This document shows, in pieces, positions 20,811-32,037 of a stretch of 64,000 nucleotides of DNA. Numbering within the stretch: the stretch's first letter is position 1; each line of letters begins with the position of its first letter. Position numbers and translations under genes: made by a program. Source of the stretch: Persicaria tinctoria (taxonomy: Eukaryota; Streptophyta; Magnoliopsida; Caryophyllales; Polygonaceae); contig JBANSL010000007.1 of NCBI GenBank assembly GCA_037127255.1, positions 65,503,538-65,567,537 on the forward strand, in the 5' to 3' direction. The notes beneath the pieces are model-generated. The model ran no database searches and was not told where the DNA came from. It saw only the letters and a program-made list of their open reading frames with translations.

Positions 20811-21199
20811 TCACATATACCCCAATTGCTTTCAAAACCCTAAGTGTTCAATCTTAGGTCATTTTTATCGCATATTGTTGATTCCCTTGAATCGTGACTA
20901 CCCATGTGAACTTTCAGGTACCATGAGAGATCAAGTTGTTCGGTGGGAGCGATTATTATTACCAAGAAATGCGCTAGAAAGTCGTTTGTCATACTTGGTC
21001 GTCATTGTCGCAGCAACCTCGATAAACTTGGGCAAGAAAGAGGATCATGACCCTGCATCCACTGATCCTCTGAATACTATGGACCTAGATGAAGTTTCTT
21101 AGTCAAAAGAAACTCCGACCACTATACCCACTACAAGTGTCATGGATATTGAGCTCAACATGCATGATGGCTAACTCGAAGATAATGTTAAGATTAACA
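20811..21199. other. Unassigned spacer
   Basis: About 390 bases lie between two LTR-like regions. I see short frames only and no recognisable motif. Confidence 0.4.
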
Positions 21200-22220
21200 A
21201 ATGATGTCGCAATACAAGTAGTAAACTACAGTACCTCTCAATCTCTTATCATTTGTTGGTCGAAGTTTAGAATCTATATTTTTTATGGATTAATTGTGCA
21301 GATTTGCGAATCCGAACTCGAAGGGTGGATCAAGAGGGCGATGCTGGAGCCTTGGAGCTGTTGGAGCTAGCTACTAAGGATGGTTGTAAAAGAGGACTGA
21401 TCATGTCCAAAGAGAAGATAAAATGAGCCACGTCGACGAAGAGTCGGCTAAATGTATGGAAGCGAAGACGAGGAATCTCGGACACAAAGAATAGACGTCT
21501 GTCGATGGGGGTCGGCACCTGCCGATATTGATAAGCCTAGATCCACGTTTATCTTCTAAATTTTATTTGGAAAGATTTATTTATATCCTTTGAAGATTCA
21601 TTCTTATCTCATTTTGTTTGGTTTTTCTAGGGTTTTTGACCAACCCTAACTCTATAAATAGCTTAGTTTCCCTAAGGTTTTCACACGTCATTTTAGAAGA
21701 CAATTCAGAGCTTAGCATTTTCATCATTTTAGGGTGTCAAGCTAAGTCATGAGTGGCTAATCCCTTCTTTAGTTTTGCTTACATTTCAAGACATGGTTGA
21801 TGGATTGTAAGGGTCGGGATTTATGGTTAATTCTATTTAAGTTTATTTCAGTCTTTCTTGTTTCGATATTTCTAATGTTGTTGATTGTGTCTTAATTGGC
21901 CACTAAGATAGAATCGCATCGCGCTAGGATTATAGCTTCATCATTTATAGGACCTTAATCCACGAGTAGCTAGCACGTCTTGCAAGAACAGTTCAAGAAT
22001 CTTTGTGGTGTAGAAAGGTTGACATATAGAAATTATCTCTTTTTTTTAGTGGAAGCGATATTTAGGCTGATAACCAGGTGAGAAGATCGACAAAACAGGA
22101 GGGATAGTGCCTAGATACTAGGAGTTTCGGACCTAATGCTACTCACCTCCCATGCTAGAGTAAGGGACTTAAGTAGTGATCAAATAGGTAGCCTACTAAA
22201 GTTCGTACACAAACCAAACC

Positions 22221-23211
22221 TGATACGGGGTTAGCCGTAGGGTGGCCCGATCTTCGACAATCAAACTAGAAATAACAAGAACGGAAGCAAAGACTCAAGA
22301 AACAAGAACAAAGACTCAAAATTGATAACAAAGACACGACCGATAAGGACTGATTCGAACTAAAATAGAACGAGATAAAGACCCCAGGCCTCCTAAGAGG
22401 GTAGGAATCAAATACCAACGACTATAAAGCCCGCCTCTACAACCTTACACAACCAAGCGGACAACTTGGAGGCACAAGGAGGGGACTTGTGATTACCTGG
22501 ATCACCAAGCTCTCGCGAGGTTGACGAACTCAAAGCAAACCAAGCAGGGTCTATAACCAATTTGCAATCGATGAGCAACGCTACGAATCGATTGACTTTC
22601 TCACAGGCGTGTTTCACACAAACTGTATTTTTCTAATTCAAAGAGGCGTAAAAATATTCTACAAAGAAGGCCGGCTAATATAAACCCTAAAGAAGCTCTT
22701 TGGCCGACAATAACTAAATAAAATAATAACATACTAATTTAGAGAATTATTAAAATAATCCTAACATCACTTTATAACATAAGTAATTAAGTCTTCTAAG
22801 TTAATCAACATAAGGGAGCCACAATCTGGCAAAGAGAAGGCTACGGAAGCCACGCCCAACAGTGAGCTCGCGCACGCCCGCGCAGCCCTGGTGCACGCCC
22901 GCGCAGCCTGGTGCACGCCCGCGCAGCCTGGTGCATGCCCGCGCAGACTGGTGCACGCCCGCGCACATTGCCGCTGGATTCAGACGCCGTGCAGCTGGCT
23001 TCCGACGTCGGCAACCGAGGTTCCAATGCACATGTATGCCTTCCTTGGTGACTCCGGGAGTTGAACCGCGCTCGAGAACAAGGCGTGACTTACAAAGAGA
23101 AATGAGTCGCGTTGGAGCTTCTTAGCTCGAGCTCTAGTCATCGGTCCGTCTCCGAGTATGATCGGCGCGTCCGGAGGCGTAGATGAGGGTGTAGAAGATG
23201 GTCCCGCATCA
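22221..23211 (-). repeat. Solo LTR of the gypsy-1 family
   Basis: The segment runs from TGATACGGGG to CCCGCATCA and is flanked by the perfect duplication AAACC (22216-22220 and 23212-23216). It matches the gypsy-1 5' LTR (9138-10069), including the tracgaggcaagcggaca-like block around 22440-22500 and 'ggccggctaatataaaccct'. It carries a GC-rich minisatellite that is not present in the other copies. It is the remnant of an element removed by LTR-LTR recombination. Confidence 0.9.
22868..22968 (+). repeat. GC-rich minisatellite, ~19-20 bp unit, five copies
   Basis: The unit cacgcccgcgcagcctggtg is repeated about five times with small changes (one copy 'catgcccgcgcagactggtg'). It lies inside the solo LTR only, and its high GC content stands out from the surroundings. 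Confidence 0.85.
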
Positions 23212-23503
23212 AAACCCTAGGAAAACTACGTAGAAATCAATTAATTATAGAAAATCTCGAGGATAAGGAAATCAATCATTGCAAATTGTGAGTGAATCTA
23301 TACTTCTTTATATTGCCTTCAATCAATCAACATTGCTCTCATTACTTTGCGATTACTCTCATCTTTACTATTGTTTTCTCTCCCGGATTGATCTCTACTC
23401 TCTGTACGGGATTGATCTCTACTCTCTCTTCCACTATACTAAGTTGCTGAGTTTGAGATTATCTTTGGCTGGGATTAATGACCTATTTAGCCCCGTCTAA
23501 ATT

Positions 23504-23520
23504 TTGGTACCGTTGTTGGG
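23504..23520 (+). promoter_or_regulatory. Athila-type primer-binding site
   Basis: TTGGTACCGTTGTTGGG is a variant of the TGGCGCCGTTG(C/T)CGGGG site found after Athila and Tat LTRs; it does not match the initiator-Met type of the other elements here. It supports the Athila/Tat assignment. Confidence 0.65.
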
Positions 23521-23670
23521 AGTGCCGAATTTTTGTGTGTGTTTATTCGTTAACGATCGCGTGGATCATCTTGTATGGTCTGCAATCGTTCTACTAATCT
23601 CTCGCTTGTACCTTTGGATTCAGAAATTAAAAGAACTTTCTCAAGACTATGAAAAGAGCATAAAAGCGTA

Positions 23671-24905
23671 ATGGCTAACAACGAGGAGCAATTCATCAAC
23701 AACAACAACCAACCTCCCGAAGGTAGCCCACCTAGGAGGACATTGCGAGATCAAAAGTTGCCAATCTAACATCACAACCCATAGCGATAAAGCTCCCAGA
23801 TTTCTTTGAAGGGTAGAAGTTTAAGTTCAAGTTCAACTAGGCATCTATATTGCCAAGCTTTCATGGAAGGAGCGAAAAAAATCCAAACAAGCACTTGGCG
23901 AAGTTTACAGTCATTTGCATTCGTGTATGACTTACAGGCATGAATGATGACCATCTATTTACCCTGATGCTCTGGGTATTTCCATTCACGCTGAAGGATG
24001 CAACTAATGATTAACCGGAAAGCATACTATTTGCCAACAGAAAGCATTAAAACTTGGGTGGGGATGAAGAAGGTGTTTCTGCATACATATTTTTCCACCA
24101 CCCACAACAACAAGGTAAAGAAGGAGATCTCAAGCATTGAGCAGTCTTTGGCTAAGTCGCTCTATGAGTACATTGAACACTTCAACAAACTCAAAGAAAA
24201 TTTCTAGCAGCATGGAATAATAAAGGATGATCTAGTCCTTTATCTTTATGAGGAGATACTGGACCACGAGTGGAGCTTCATCAATGCTACCAACGGAGGG
24301 GATGAGCTAGAGAAGACGCCGGAGTAGGCTATGAAAATCTTTGAGGGGCTCTCTAATGTCTCTCAGCAATATGGAAGATCCTAGGTTTTGCGAGGAGTTC
24401 ACTGCTTAGACAATAACAACGCCAGGATGAGCCAACGGGATAATATAAACAGGTGCATGGACCTTGTGAAGAGCCTCAACACCCATGTAGCCTAGGTTTA
24501 AGATAGATCTTATGGGGTCTGCGGAGATCCATCGCACCCCAATGATTTATGCCCACAAGTGCAAGAAGAAGTCATGGAGGTCAACTCGTCGGCGACTACG
24601 TAGGATCCCCGATGCTATGGTAACAATCTCTATTACTCTAACTTCAATCCAAATTTTTATCAAGGTTTTGGAAATAGGATGAATGCTCAAGGACCATATC
24701 AAGGAAGAGGGCATTCGACTCTCGTCCTAGAGCCCCTATGCAAGCAAATTAATCAGCCATAAAAAGATGATGCTCTTCGTCTAATCTTAGACAAGTTATC
24801 TGCCACAGAGAATGTAGTGGGGCAATTGGCTCAGGAGATAGGAGAGCTAAAGGCACGAAATACGAGGAAGCAGGTGGTGGTGAACTCAAGAGACAAAGCT
24901 TCTTA
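23671..24905 (+). pseudogene. Athila-like gag relic
   Basis: From ATG 23671 the frame reads MANNEEQFINNNNQPPEGSP, then RRTLRDQ. Across several stops and frameshifts it has HGRSEKNPNKHLAKF, FPFTLKDATN, YLPTESIKTWVGMKKVFL, SLYEYIEHFNKLKENF and, later, a LILDKLSATENVVGQLAQEI coiled segment. This order is that of Athila/Tat gag (retrotrans_gag). A CPQVQEEVMEVN segment follows the proposed nucleocapsid. At least five in-frame stops make it a dead copy. Pol is absent downstream. Confidence 0.7.
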
Positions 24906-25495
24906 ATAAACCCACTGATGGGTCACTACGTCGAGTCAACGATGTTTAACCAAAGGCGCTACTCGGGAGACAACCTAGAGACCTTTTAATAATTTGTTTA
25001 GTTTTTTAAACATTGGTTTGGTTTTGGAATAAGTAAGGATAGAGTCTGGACAACTTTGAGGATTTTCAAAGGTTTTGTTGGTGTTTTGTTTTCGTGATAA
25101 CAATTTCAGGTCGAGGCTACGAAGTTAAAGGAAGGAGAAAGAAGAGAAATGAAGATCAGGGGGTCGACACCCGCCGCCCGTGGTCAACACCCGTCAATAG
25201 GATGCAGTGCACGCCGACGTCCCCTTGATAGATTTAATGGGGCTAGGGCCCACACCATTAATCCAATTTGGGTAAGATTTGGATTTGGAAATTCACATTC
25301 TCTAAGTTTCTATCTTTTTAGTCTACATTTGATCTTTGCATATTAAATTTATATCTTTTATCTTAACTTTTGTCATTTAAAAAAATTCTATCTTATATCC
25401 TCTTTCATTCATTATATAAACTCTAATTCTCTCTTCCCTCGTTCATACCATTTTTTAACCCTATTGAGAGCTATCTTATTGCATCTTGCACCTTC
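24906..25495 (+). other. Athila-like relic, spacer
   Basis: No open frame of note is present. 'gggagacaacctagagacctttt' and 'tttgttggtgttttg' resemble the spacer between gag or pol and the extra ORF of Athila elements. A direct pair of 'gtcgacacccgcc'/'gtcaacacccgtc' motifs lies at about 25161-25195. Confidence 0.4.
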
Positions 25496-26583
25496 TTGTT
25501 CCAAATTCTGCACTTTGAGATTAGGTTTGAAGAATCCGTCATCAACATTGGGTTTCAAGGAGCTTTTGAAGAGTCATTCAAGAAGAGGACAGGAGCATCG
25601 GCGTCCGCCGATCATTTGTCGTGCCTGCTAACATTTGTAGAAGTTGTTTTTTTTTTTGTGAACTTTTGCCATCACTTTGTTCAGGAATTGTTAGAGAAGG
25701 GAGGACTCAGATCCTTCATGGCTAAAGCTACTCCAACCTATCCTGATCTCACCCGAGAATTTATTGCTACACTAGAGGTAAACGGAGACTTTGATGTCTA
25801 TTTCAGGCTAAAAGGTAATCAACATTTTCAAGTTACAAAGGGAGAGCTCCACCAATCCCTTGGCATCTCGGCCACCCCTTTCGCTAGCATCACTCATCCA
25901 CTGTTGTGCCTCTGCCTTAAGGTGTTGAATACCACTTTGTTCCGGCTATAGTTGACACCATCAGGGTCTCGATGGCGACATGGAGTTGGCTTACTGCTTA
26001 ATCTGGTAGGCGATGATGGTACTTGACTAGCTGTAGATGTTCTTTTATGCATGTGAAGAACTGTTATATGGGAAAAGACGCCCACCTGGTAGGTTTTGGA
26101 GGCTTGATCACCCTTAACCTTGCCCACATAGGCAAGGATTATAAATGAGATCTGTTAACTCTGTGAAGTTCCACCCAATTGGAAGGTCCAATGGAACCCT
26201 TTCTTTGGAGGGTTGGCCCAGGACATCGGTTGCACCTCCCTATGCGCATATCGATGGGTCCTGAAATTTTAGACTTGGAGGGGTTTGTGCCTAAAGAAGA
26301 GGAGGAGCATGATACTACCGACGAGGATACCGAGTCTAACTCTAGAGGAATGGAAGACATGGATCATGACGCAGCCAAGAAGGACAAGAACGTCGATCCA
26401 TCCTATTTAGCATACATAAAGAAGTGACTGCAGGCTCTAAAATATGCCAACGATGTTCTATATCGGGGGCTCAGGGAGTCCCGAGAAGAGAGCCTCCGCA
26501 AATTGGATGACCAAACCAGATTACTTGCTACTACAAACTACAACGTTGAGCAGTTGATCCTGATGTTCATGCACCAACAATAG
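25496..26583 (+). pseudogene. ATHILA ORF-1-like protein relic
   Basis: The frame contains PTYPDLTREFIATLEVNGDF, VYFRLKGNQHFQVTKGELHQSLGI and, after frameshifts, FLWRVGPGHRLHLPMRISMG and a highly acidic stretch (EEEEHDTTDEDTESN). It ends with a short coiled coil (LRESREESLRKLDDQ). The pattern is that of the ATHILA ORF-1 family (PF03078), a protein of unknown role found near one end of Athila elements. Stops near 25949 and in the middle show it is not functional. Confidence 0.6.
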
Positions 26584-27364
26584 GGCCATTTAAACCACCC
26601 ACCACCAAGATGATATGGTTAGTTCACCTTCCCTCCTATGTGTTTTATGTTTTAATGTCTTTAATTGGATTTTTATTATTGAGGACAATGAAATGTTTAA
26701 GTGTGGGGGAGGGGTTTAATAGTTTTATTTTTTTCATTCATATTTAATTTTTGTATTAGTTAGATCATGTTTAGATTTATTGTACTCATGTTTACTTTTA
26801 TTTTCATTAATAAAATCAAAAAGAAAGAAAAAATTGAAAAATTTCAAAAACAAATACCGAAAATATCATGCATTGCACGCGCACACACATTATTCTAGAT
26901 ACCCATCTTGACTAGTTAGTTCTCTATTTTATTTTTAAAGCATAATCACACAAGTTCCATGACACATTTGAATTGCTTAGTCTTTTCATATAATAGTGTT
27001 TTATGAAGCATGATTGGGTGAAAATAATTGAGCATGTCTAATACATTGTTCTTAGGTATGATTGAAATGTAACATAAAACATGTCTCTCCATTTTTTTGT
27101 TACAAGGCAAAAATTTGGGGCGTGTCAACCGCAATTGTACTACCACCCAAGAGCGTCCTTGTGGACGAGAGTCTAAAACTCAAGATCGGAACTCCAAAGG
27201 GAAGAAATAGAATAAAAGGTCCGGTGAGCAAGACGATTGGCTACCCTGTTGGTCTCCCTGAAGATATTCGACACATAAGCATGGTGGAATAAAGAAATGC
27301 TACATATGATCGAAAATTATGGAAAAGGTGACACATGTGTAGTGTACTCCTTTTTTAGTGTTAT
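26584..27364. other. Athila-type 3' spacer and unassigned DNA
   Basis: 'gaggacaatgaaatgtttaa' followed by gtgtgggggaggggt (26700-26715) is a purine-rich motif common downstream of Athila/Tat ORFs. The A-rich part at 26810-26860 is low-complexity. No 3' LTR is recognisable, so the relic is truncated here. Nothing is recognised between 26870 and 27364. Confidence 0.4.
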
Positions 27365-27640
27365 CAGTGGCGGATCTATTGGGGGCCGGCTTGGGATGGC
27401 TAAAGCCCCCCTTAGCCCGAAAGAAAAACTTCGACTTTTTTATTTTGGATTTTTGGTAATTTATACTAATTTTAGGGATAAAAGAATGTAAATGAGTAAA
27501 AAATCACTAAGAAAACTTAGTTTAGTTGGTATTTATTACATTGAGGTTATTGGTTCAAACCCCTTTAGCCTCACTTTTTTTATAATTTTTATTTCTCTTA
27601 GTTTTTTATTTTTTATTTATTTTTTATTTTTTTATTTTTA
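27365..27640 (+). mobile_element. Small element with CAGTGGCGGATC start and tRNA-like boxes
   Basis: It starts CAGTGGCGGATCTATTGG, the same terminal motif as the hAT element at 51866. It ends in T-rich DNA at the 3' tail of LINE-1. At 27516-27530 'cttagtttagttggt' resembles a pol III A box, and at 27552-27562 GGTTCAAACCC is a perfect B box, 22 bases further on. It may be a SINE-like sequence or a tRNA-bearing hAT derivative. A second terminus and a target-site duplication were not found. Confidence 0.35.
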
Positions 27641-27664
27641 CAGTATGCAAACAGTTGGAGTTTG

Positions 27665-28879
27665 CTACGGAAATCGTAACAAACAACCAGGATCATCCCT
27701 TAAGATGATGGTGTACATCTCCTTAGTAAGAGGAGATGTAGATCTAATACAATCGATACCTTTTCTAGCTACGAAGTCAGCTACATTGTTGGCTTCTCTA
27801 TAACAATGCTTAAATTGTATAAACTCGAACTCTTGAGCCATAATGATGATCTTCTCAACTTGATGGATGACTTCCCATGGAGTAGTGATCTCCTTGCTTA
27901 TAGCTTTGATGATAGTCTGGTTGTCACTTTCAATGATAGCCTTCCGGATCCCTTTACTTCTTGCATTCTGGATGCCTACAATGATTGCTTCTGCCTCTGT
28001 CTGTAAAATCGTACCTCTTGATGTATTTTGAAACAATACATCTAGTAAACCGCTCTCGGAGTCACGAATGACTCCTCCCACTTGGCAAGAGCCTGTGGGC
28101 TTAACCGAGCCATCTATATTAATTTTATAGATATTGCTCGGTGGTTTAGTCCACTTGATCTTATTCCTATTAGTGTTTCGAGTGGTAGACTTGTTTTCTA
28201 CTTCTATTTGAGAGTTCCATAATTTTATGTTTGATATAATCTCAAAGGCTATATTGATAGTTGAGTTGGGATTTTTATTTTTAAATATGTAATTATTTCT
28301 GGAGTCCCAAATTGCTTGCCATATAAATCCTAATTCTTTTATCGCTGATTTATTATTAATTTTTTTGAACTGTAGGATGTCCTTAATATCTTCATTGTAA
28401 TCTTCTCTAAGAATTAATTTTTTCCCACTTGCATTTTCATAGTTTTGGATGAGTTGTCTAGCAAAGCTACAATTGATGAATAAATGGGAAGCATTCTCAT
28501 CTTCACTATTACAAAGTGAGCATTGTGTTGGGACTCTATTATAATGTTTGTTTAATCTCTGGGTGGTAGGTAATCCAGCTATCATTATCTTCCATATAAG
28601 GTTTTTGATCCTCGGTGGTATATCAAGTTTCCATATCCATTTGCAATCTTCCATATTTCTATTATTAGTGTTATGATTGATAAGGGTAGTAGAATTGGTT
28701 GAAAATCTACCATCCTTTTCTAGTTTCCAAACTAATTTGTCACTGGTATCCCAAGTGGGTATTTTAATTTGTATGATCTGATCAATAATATGACTTGGGA
28801 ACAATCGTTGTAGGATTGTTAGGTTCCATTGCTTCTGGCTGTTTATTAACTGGGAAGCTTTGAGATTTGTATCTTCCAA
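27665..28879 (-). pseudogene. LINE-1 zinc-binding RT tail (zf-RVT) and RNase H
   Basis: The 404-codon frame begins in the post-RT region (LPFSHIIDQI-like, WDTSDKLVWKLEKDGRFS). It has the zf-RVT motif WIWKLDIPPRIKNLIWKI ... GLPTTQRL ... CSLCNSEDENASHLFINC. From about residue 230 it has an RNase H domain with INIDGSVKPTG, GGVIRDSESGLLD, LQTEAEAIIVGI and AIIESDNQT, showing the D-E-D residues. The end YREANNVADFVA carries the usual H/N-D motif region. The open frame is long and undamaged, which is notable for a broken LINE. It would assist reverse transcription at the insertion site. Confidence 0.85.
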
Positions 28880-29112
28880 ATTTTGGTATTGACTTAGGCT
28901 GATTCCATCCAGCCAAGGATCCCTCTAGACATTTATTTGATTTCCATTGCCAATAAGCCATTTGATCCCAAGTTTGAATTTTCCCTTAGGGATAAAAGTC
29001 TCCCAAATTGCCAAGATATATTTTGATTGTCCCTTTCATTTATATCCATTGTATGTAAGTATTTTTCCTTTATTATTTTTACCCACATGCTAGAGTTGTC
29101 TGTATAAATTTT

Positions 29113-29395
29113 CTAAAGAAGCTTCATATGCAAACCTTCGTTTAAAGATTCTGCTTTTCTGATTCCTAGTCCTCCTTCATTTTTATTTTTACATATTGAA
29201 TCCCAACTAATTAGCGATGTATATCTTTCAGACTGTAATTTGTTCCAAAAGAAATTCTTGTTAATTTGATCTATTTGGTTAAGTATTCCTTTTGGGAGTA
29301 AGAAATTCTGCATAAGATAATTTGTCTTTGAGCTGAGATTAGATTGGATTAATATGGTTCTTCCCGCTTGAGATATGGAGGAGGATTTCCATTTG
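29113..29395 (-). pseudogene. LINE-1 region after RT palm, cut by gypsy-2
   Basis: GRTILIQSNLSSKTNYLMQN, FLLPKGILNQIDQINKNFFW and LISWDSICKNKNEGGLGI are the conserved post-RT 'thumb' motifs of plant L1 LINEs. The frame enters from KWKSSSISQA at the gypsy-2 insertion point. The open frame that continues leftward of 29395 on the minus strand is LTR sequence and not part of the LINE. Confidence 0.85.
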
Positions 29396-30133
29396 TGATA
29401 TGTCCCAACCTCCCTCATTGACCGTACAAGAAGAGGATGAAGCCATGAGTGTCCGTTCTGACGGACCAATGACTAGAGTGAGAGCCAAGGCGATCGCAAG
29501 AGCTACCGCGTCCATTATCACTCGAGGCTTCGCTTCTTAACCGGAGCAACCACCATCATTGAGCTTATTAGTATCTGTCGCCGACACTCCGTGTGATGCG
29601 TCCTAGCCTCCGTCGGATACCTTTCCGACGTCGTTCACATAAACTATTTATTATTAAGACTCATTTCTATTTTTAGGATTATTTATTAATAATGGTGTGG
29701 ACTTACTTTACATAGTAAGTCCAGCCCGTTAGTTAATTAGGTTTATTAGTATTTTCCTATAAATACTCTATTAGGGTTAATTGTCATATTTACGTCAAAT
29801 TTAGAGGAACTGAAGAGCGTTAAGTTGAAACTCCCCTTTTCCTCCCTGACGTCACAAACCCTATCTTTCGTTTGCTACTGATTACTGCTGAATTGAATTG
29901 GATCTTCAATCAAAGGTTCTCGCTGAAATTGATTGAAGATCGAAATCTCATCCTCGTTTGGAAGAGATTAGTTTTGTCCACCACCGCCTCTCCGCTACCG
30001 TCCCGCTGCACCACCACCATCACCCACTACCGACAACCACCACTACCACCATTGCCGTCGGAATCCCGGTTCATGTCCACCATTGTCGTTGCGCTTGCCT
30101 TGAGATAGAAAGCTATTGTCGATCGATCGTGTC

Positions 30134-30148
<15 letters not shown>

Positions 30149-30218
<70 letters not shown>
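30149..30218 (+). repeat. (TA)n microsatellite at insertion edge
   Basis: About 35 TA units follow a short (GT)n run. A second (TA)n run at 33215-33253 borders the other side of the 3-kb insertion, and the 3' LTR has a shorter one at 42130-42140. The microsatellite was the target of the insertion. The small open frames across it are meaningless. Confidence 0.9.
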
Positions 30219-30220
<2 letters not shown>

Positions 30221-31508
30221 AACCAATTTCTGGTGGAAACACCCCTTCCCATAGAAACCAATTTCTGGTGGAAATTTTTAATCTCAGCCCTTCATTCTGA
30301 ATCAATGGTCTCTTATAAAACGGTGGCAATTTTGAAATTTACTTGAAGTTTAAGCCTTTTTATTATAAAAAAAAATAGAATTACTCGTAGCAAGCCCTTC
30401 CCATCTCAGATTCTCTGATCGCTCTCCGCTTCTTTCCTCGCCGCCTCTTCCTCAGTCGCTCTCCGCCTCTTCCCCTTGGTCTCCCTCCGCCTCTGCCTCG
30501 GGCTCTCTCGTTGCCTCAGTCGCTCTCCGCCTCTGCTCGGTCTCCCTCCGCCTCTGCTCGGTCTCCCTCTGCCTTTGCTCGGTCTCTCTCGCTGCGTAAG
30601 TCGCTCTCCGCCTCTTCCCCTTGGTCTCCCTCCGCCTCTGCCTCGGTCTTTGTCGATGCCTCGGTTGCTCTCCGCCTCTTCCCCTTGGTCGCCCTTTGCC
30701 TCTGCCTCCGTCTCTCTCCGCCTCTTCTCCTAGATCTGTCAATAAATTAGGGTTTCTTGTCTAATTCGATTTTGATTTTGATAGGGGGCAATCAGCAAGG
30801 CATAGATTGAAAGTTTTGCGAGAATCCCTGTGGTTGGGTCAAACGAAGAGTTGGATTAGAAGCCTCTGAATAAATCGGAAGAGACGAACTCGATCACCAC
30901 CAAGCTTGTCAGGTTGGGTGAGACGAACTCATACTGCCACTGCCACTGGAGACGGCAACTAGTTGTCAGGTTCGGACTTTGATTTTGATAAAATTAGTCG
31001 GATTAGATTAGGGCTATGGTTCAATGTCGTATTAATCTCCCATGATTTAGCTTTTTTCGATTAGGGAAAATTAGTCAGATTCGATTAGGGAAATTTTTAA
31101 ATTCATCTAATTTGATTTAGCTGTTTTCGATTGTGTTATTGAGTATGCTCGGTTCTTCTAAATGTGAATTGGAGTTCCAGTTTTGGTCTGAATGCCTATT
31201 CAGTTGAGTTAGTGTAATGACCATCAAAATGTGAGAAGATTGTCATATTGTTGTTGTCTGTTCTTGCCCATCAAAATTCTCAAGCTGTACATATCAAATA
31301 TACACTTTGGATTTGCTAGGGATTATGGCAGCATCTTATATGCTTTGATATTGCACAAGAAAATCATCTTGCATTACTCTTGCTTTGTTGAATAAAAACA
31401 TTTATATGCTTTACAAGTTCATGTCTTGCGGATTTTATTAATTCAGCAATCCAGCAATCTCTAATTCAGTTCTTTGTGCAATTTCTCACTGTCTTGACTA
31501 TCTCTTTA

Positions 31509-31579
31509 AGTCTATTAGCTCAATTGGTAGAGCGATGTGTTAATATACACATGACGTGGGTTCGAATCCCATATAGCCT
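31509..31579 (+). tRNA. tRNA-like sequence (probably pseudo)
   Basis: It has an A box, TAGCTCAATTGGTAGAGC, and a perfect B box, GGTTCGAATCC. The acceptor strands AGTCTAT and ATAGCCT pair at six of seven positions, and the T stem GTGGG/CCCAT is good. The anticodon arm is odd: ATGTGT pairs with ACACAT, leaving a six-base loop (taatat), so the isotype cannot be read with confidence. It may be a relic tRNA or a SINE-like promoter. Confidence 0.45.
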
Positions 31580-31954
31580 TCCTCTAAATTGTAGATCTAA
31601 GAAACACAAATGCAACAATTTGAGCTGAAGCGACAGAGTCTGAATTACGAAAGAAAACAAACGAGTCAAAAGCAACAGAAGCAACAAATGAGTATGAAAG
31701 GCTACATCATGTCCGTGTACGGTGTACATATATTTTTTTCGACAATTTGTGTATAATTAATTGATTCTTTTCATCAAGTCTATGTATAGATATGTTTTAT
31801 TGCTTCTGATTATTGCCTATATTTCATATTATCTTAGGATTTCAGATGTTTGCTTCTAATTTTCAACTACTGTCGTATTATTTCTCATATATATATTATT
31901 TCACATTTCAGATTGTGGCTGTCTGCTGGTTTATTTGATTGGGGGTGTAGAGAA

Positions 31955-32037
31955 AGTCTATATGGGATTCGAACCCACATCGTGTGTATAATAACACACT
32001 ACTATACACACTGCTCTACCATTTCAGCTAATAGACT
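31955..32037 (-). tRNA. tRNA-like sequence with long anticodon arm (probably pseudo)
   Basis: On the minus strand it has a perfect seven-pair acceptor (AGTCTAT with ATAGACT), TAGCTGAAATGGTAGAGC as A box and GGTTCGAATCC as B box. The anticodon arm is enlarged to a nine-pair hairpin (gtgtgtata/tatacacac). That could be an intron-like insertion or decay. It is the inverted partner of 31509-31579, with which it shares the flank 'taagtctattagct'. Confidence 0.45.

Larger units (their letters stand above)
21200..23500 (+). repeat. Athila-like 5' LTR, split by a solo LTR
   Basis: The region resembles 13554-13620 at its start, has a TATA-like 'tctataaatag' at 21651 after 'caaccctaac', and ends just before a primer-binding site at 23504. 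A 991-bp gypsy-1-type LTR (22221-23211) sits inside it. The left limit is approximate. Confidence 0.5.
27645..29395 (-). mobile_element. LINE-1, 3' part (split by gypsy-2)
   Basis: This L1-type LINE is on the minus strand. Its 3' half lies here and its 5' half at 42439-43885. The target-site duplication ATTTG (29391-29395 and 42439-42443) marks where gypsy-2 entered. An A-rich tail on the minus strand corresponds to the T-rich run at 27570-27643. The coding parts are described separately. Confidence 0.88.

Noticed and set aside
22801..23125. Open frames with repeated ACTRLRGRAPG or TPAQPGARPRS peptides
   Set aside because: They are translations of the GC-rich minisatellite in the solo LTR.
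29396..29469. Continuation of the LINE-1 frame into the LTR
   Set aside because: The frame crosses the insertion boundary; the residues left of 29395 on the minus strand translate LTR sequence.
29958..30346. Open frames of alternating I and Y over the (TA)n tract
   Set aside because: They are translations of a TA microsatellite in several frames and on both strands, with no other support.
30452..30750. Open frames rich in R/E or S/L in the CT-rich region
   Set aside because: They come from a repeated 'cgctctccgcctctt' sequence within the foldback arm.
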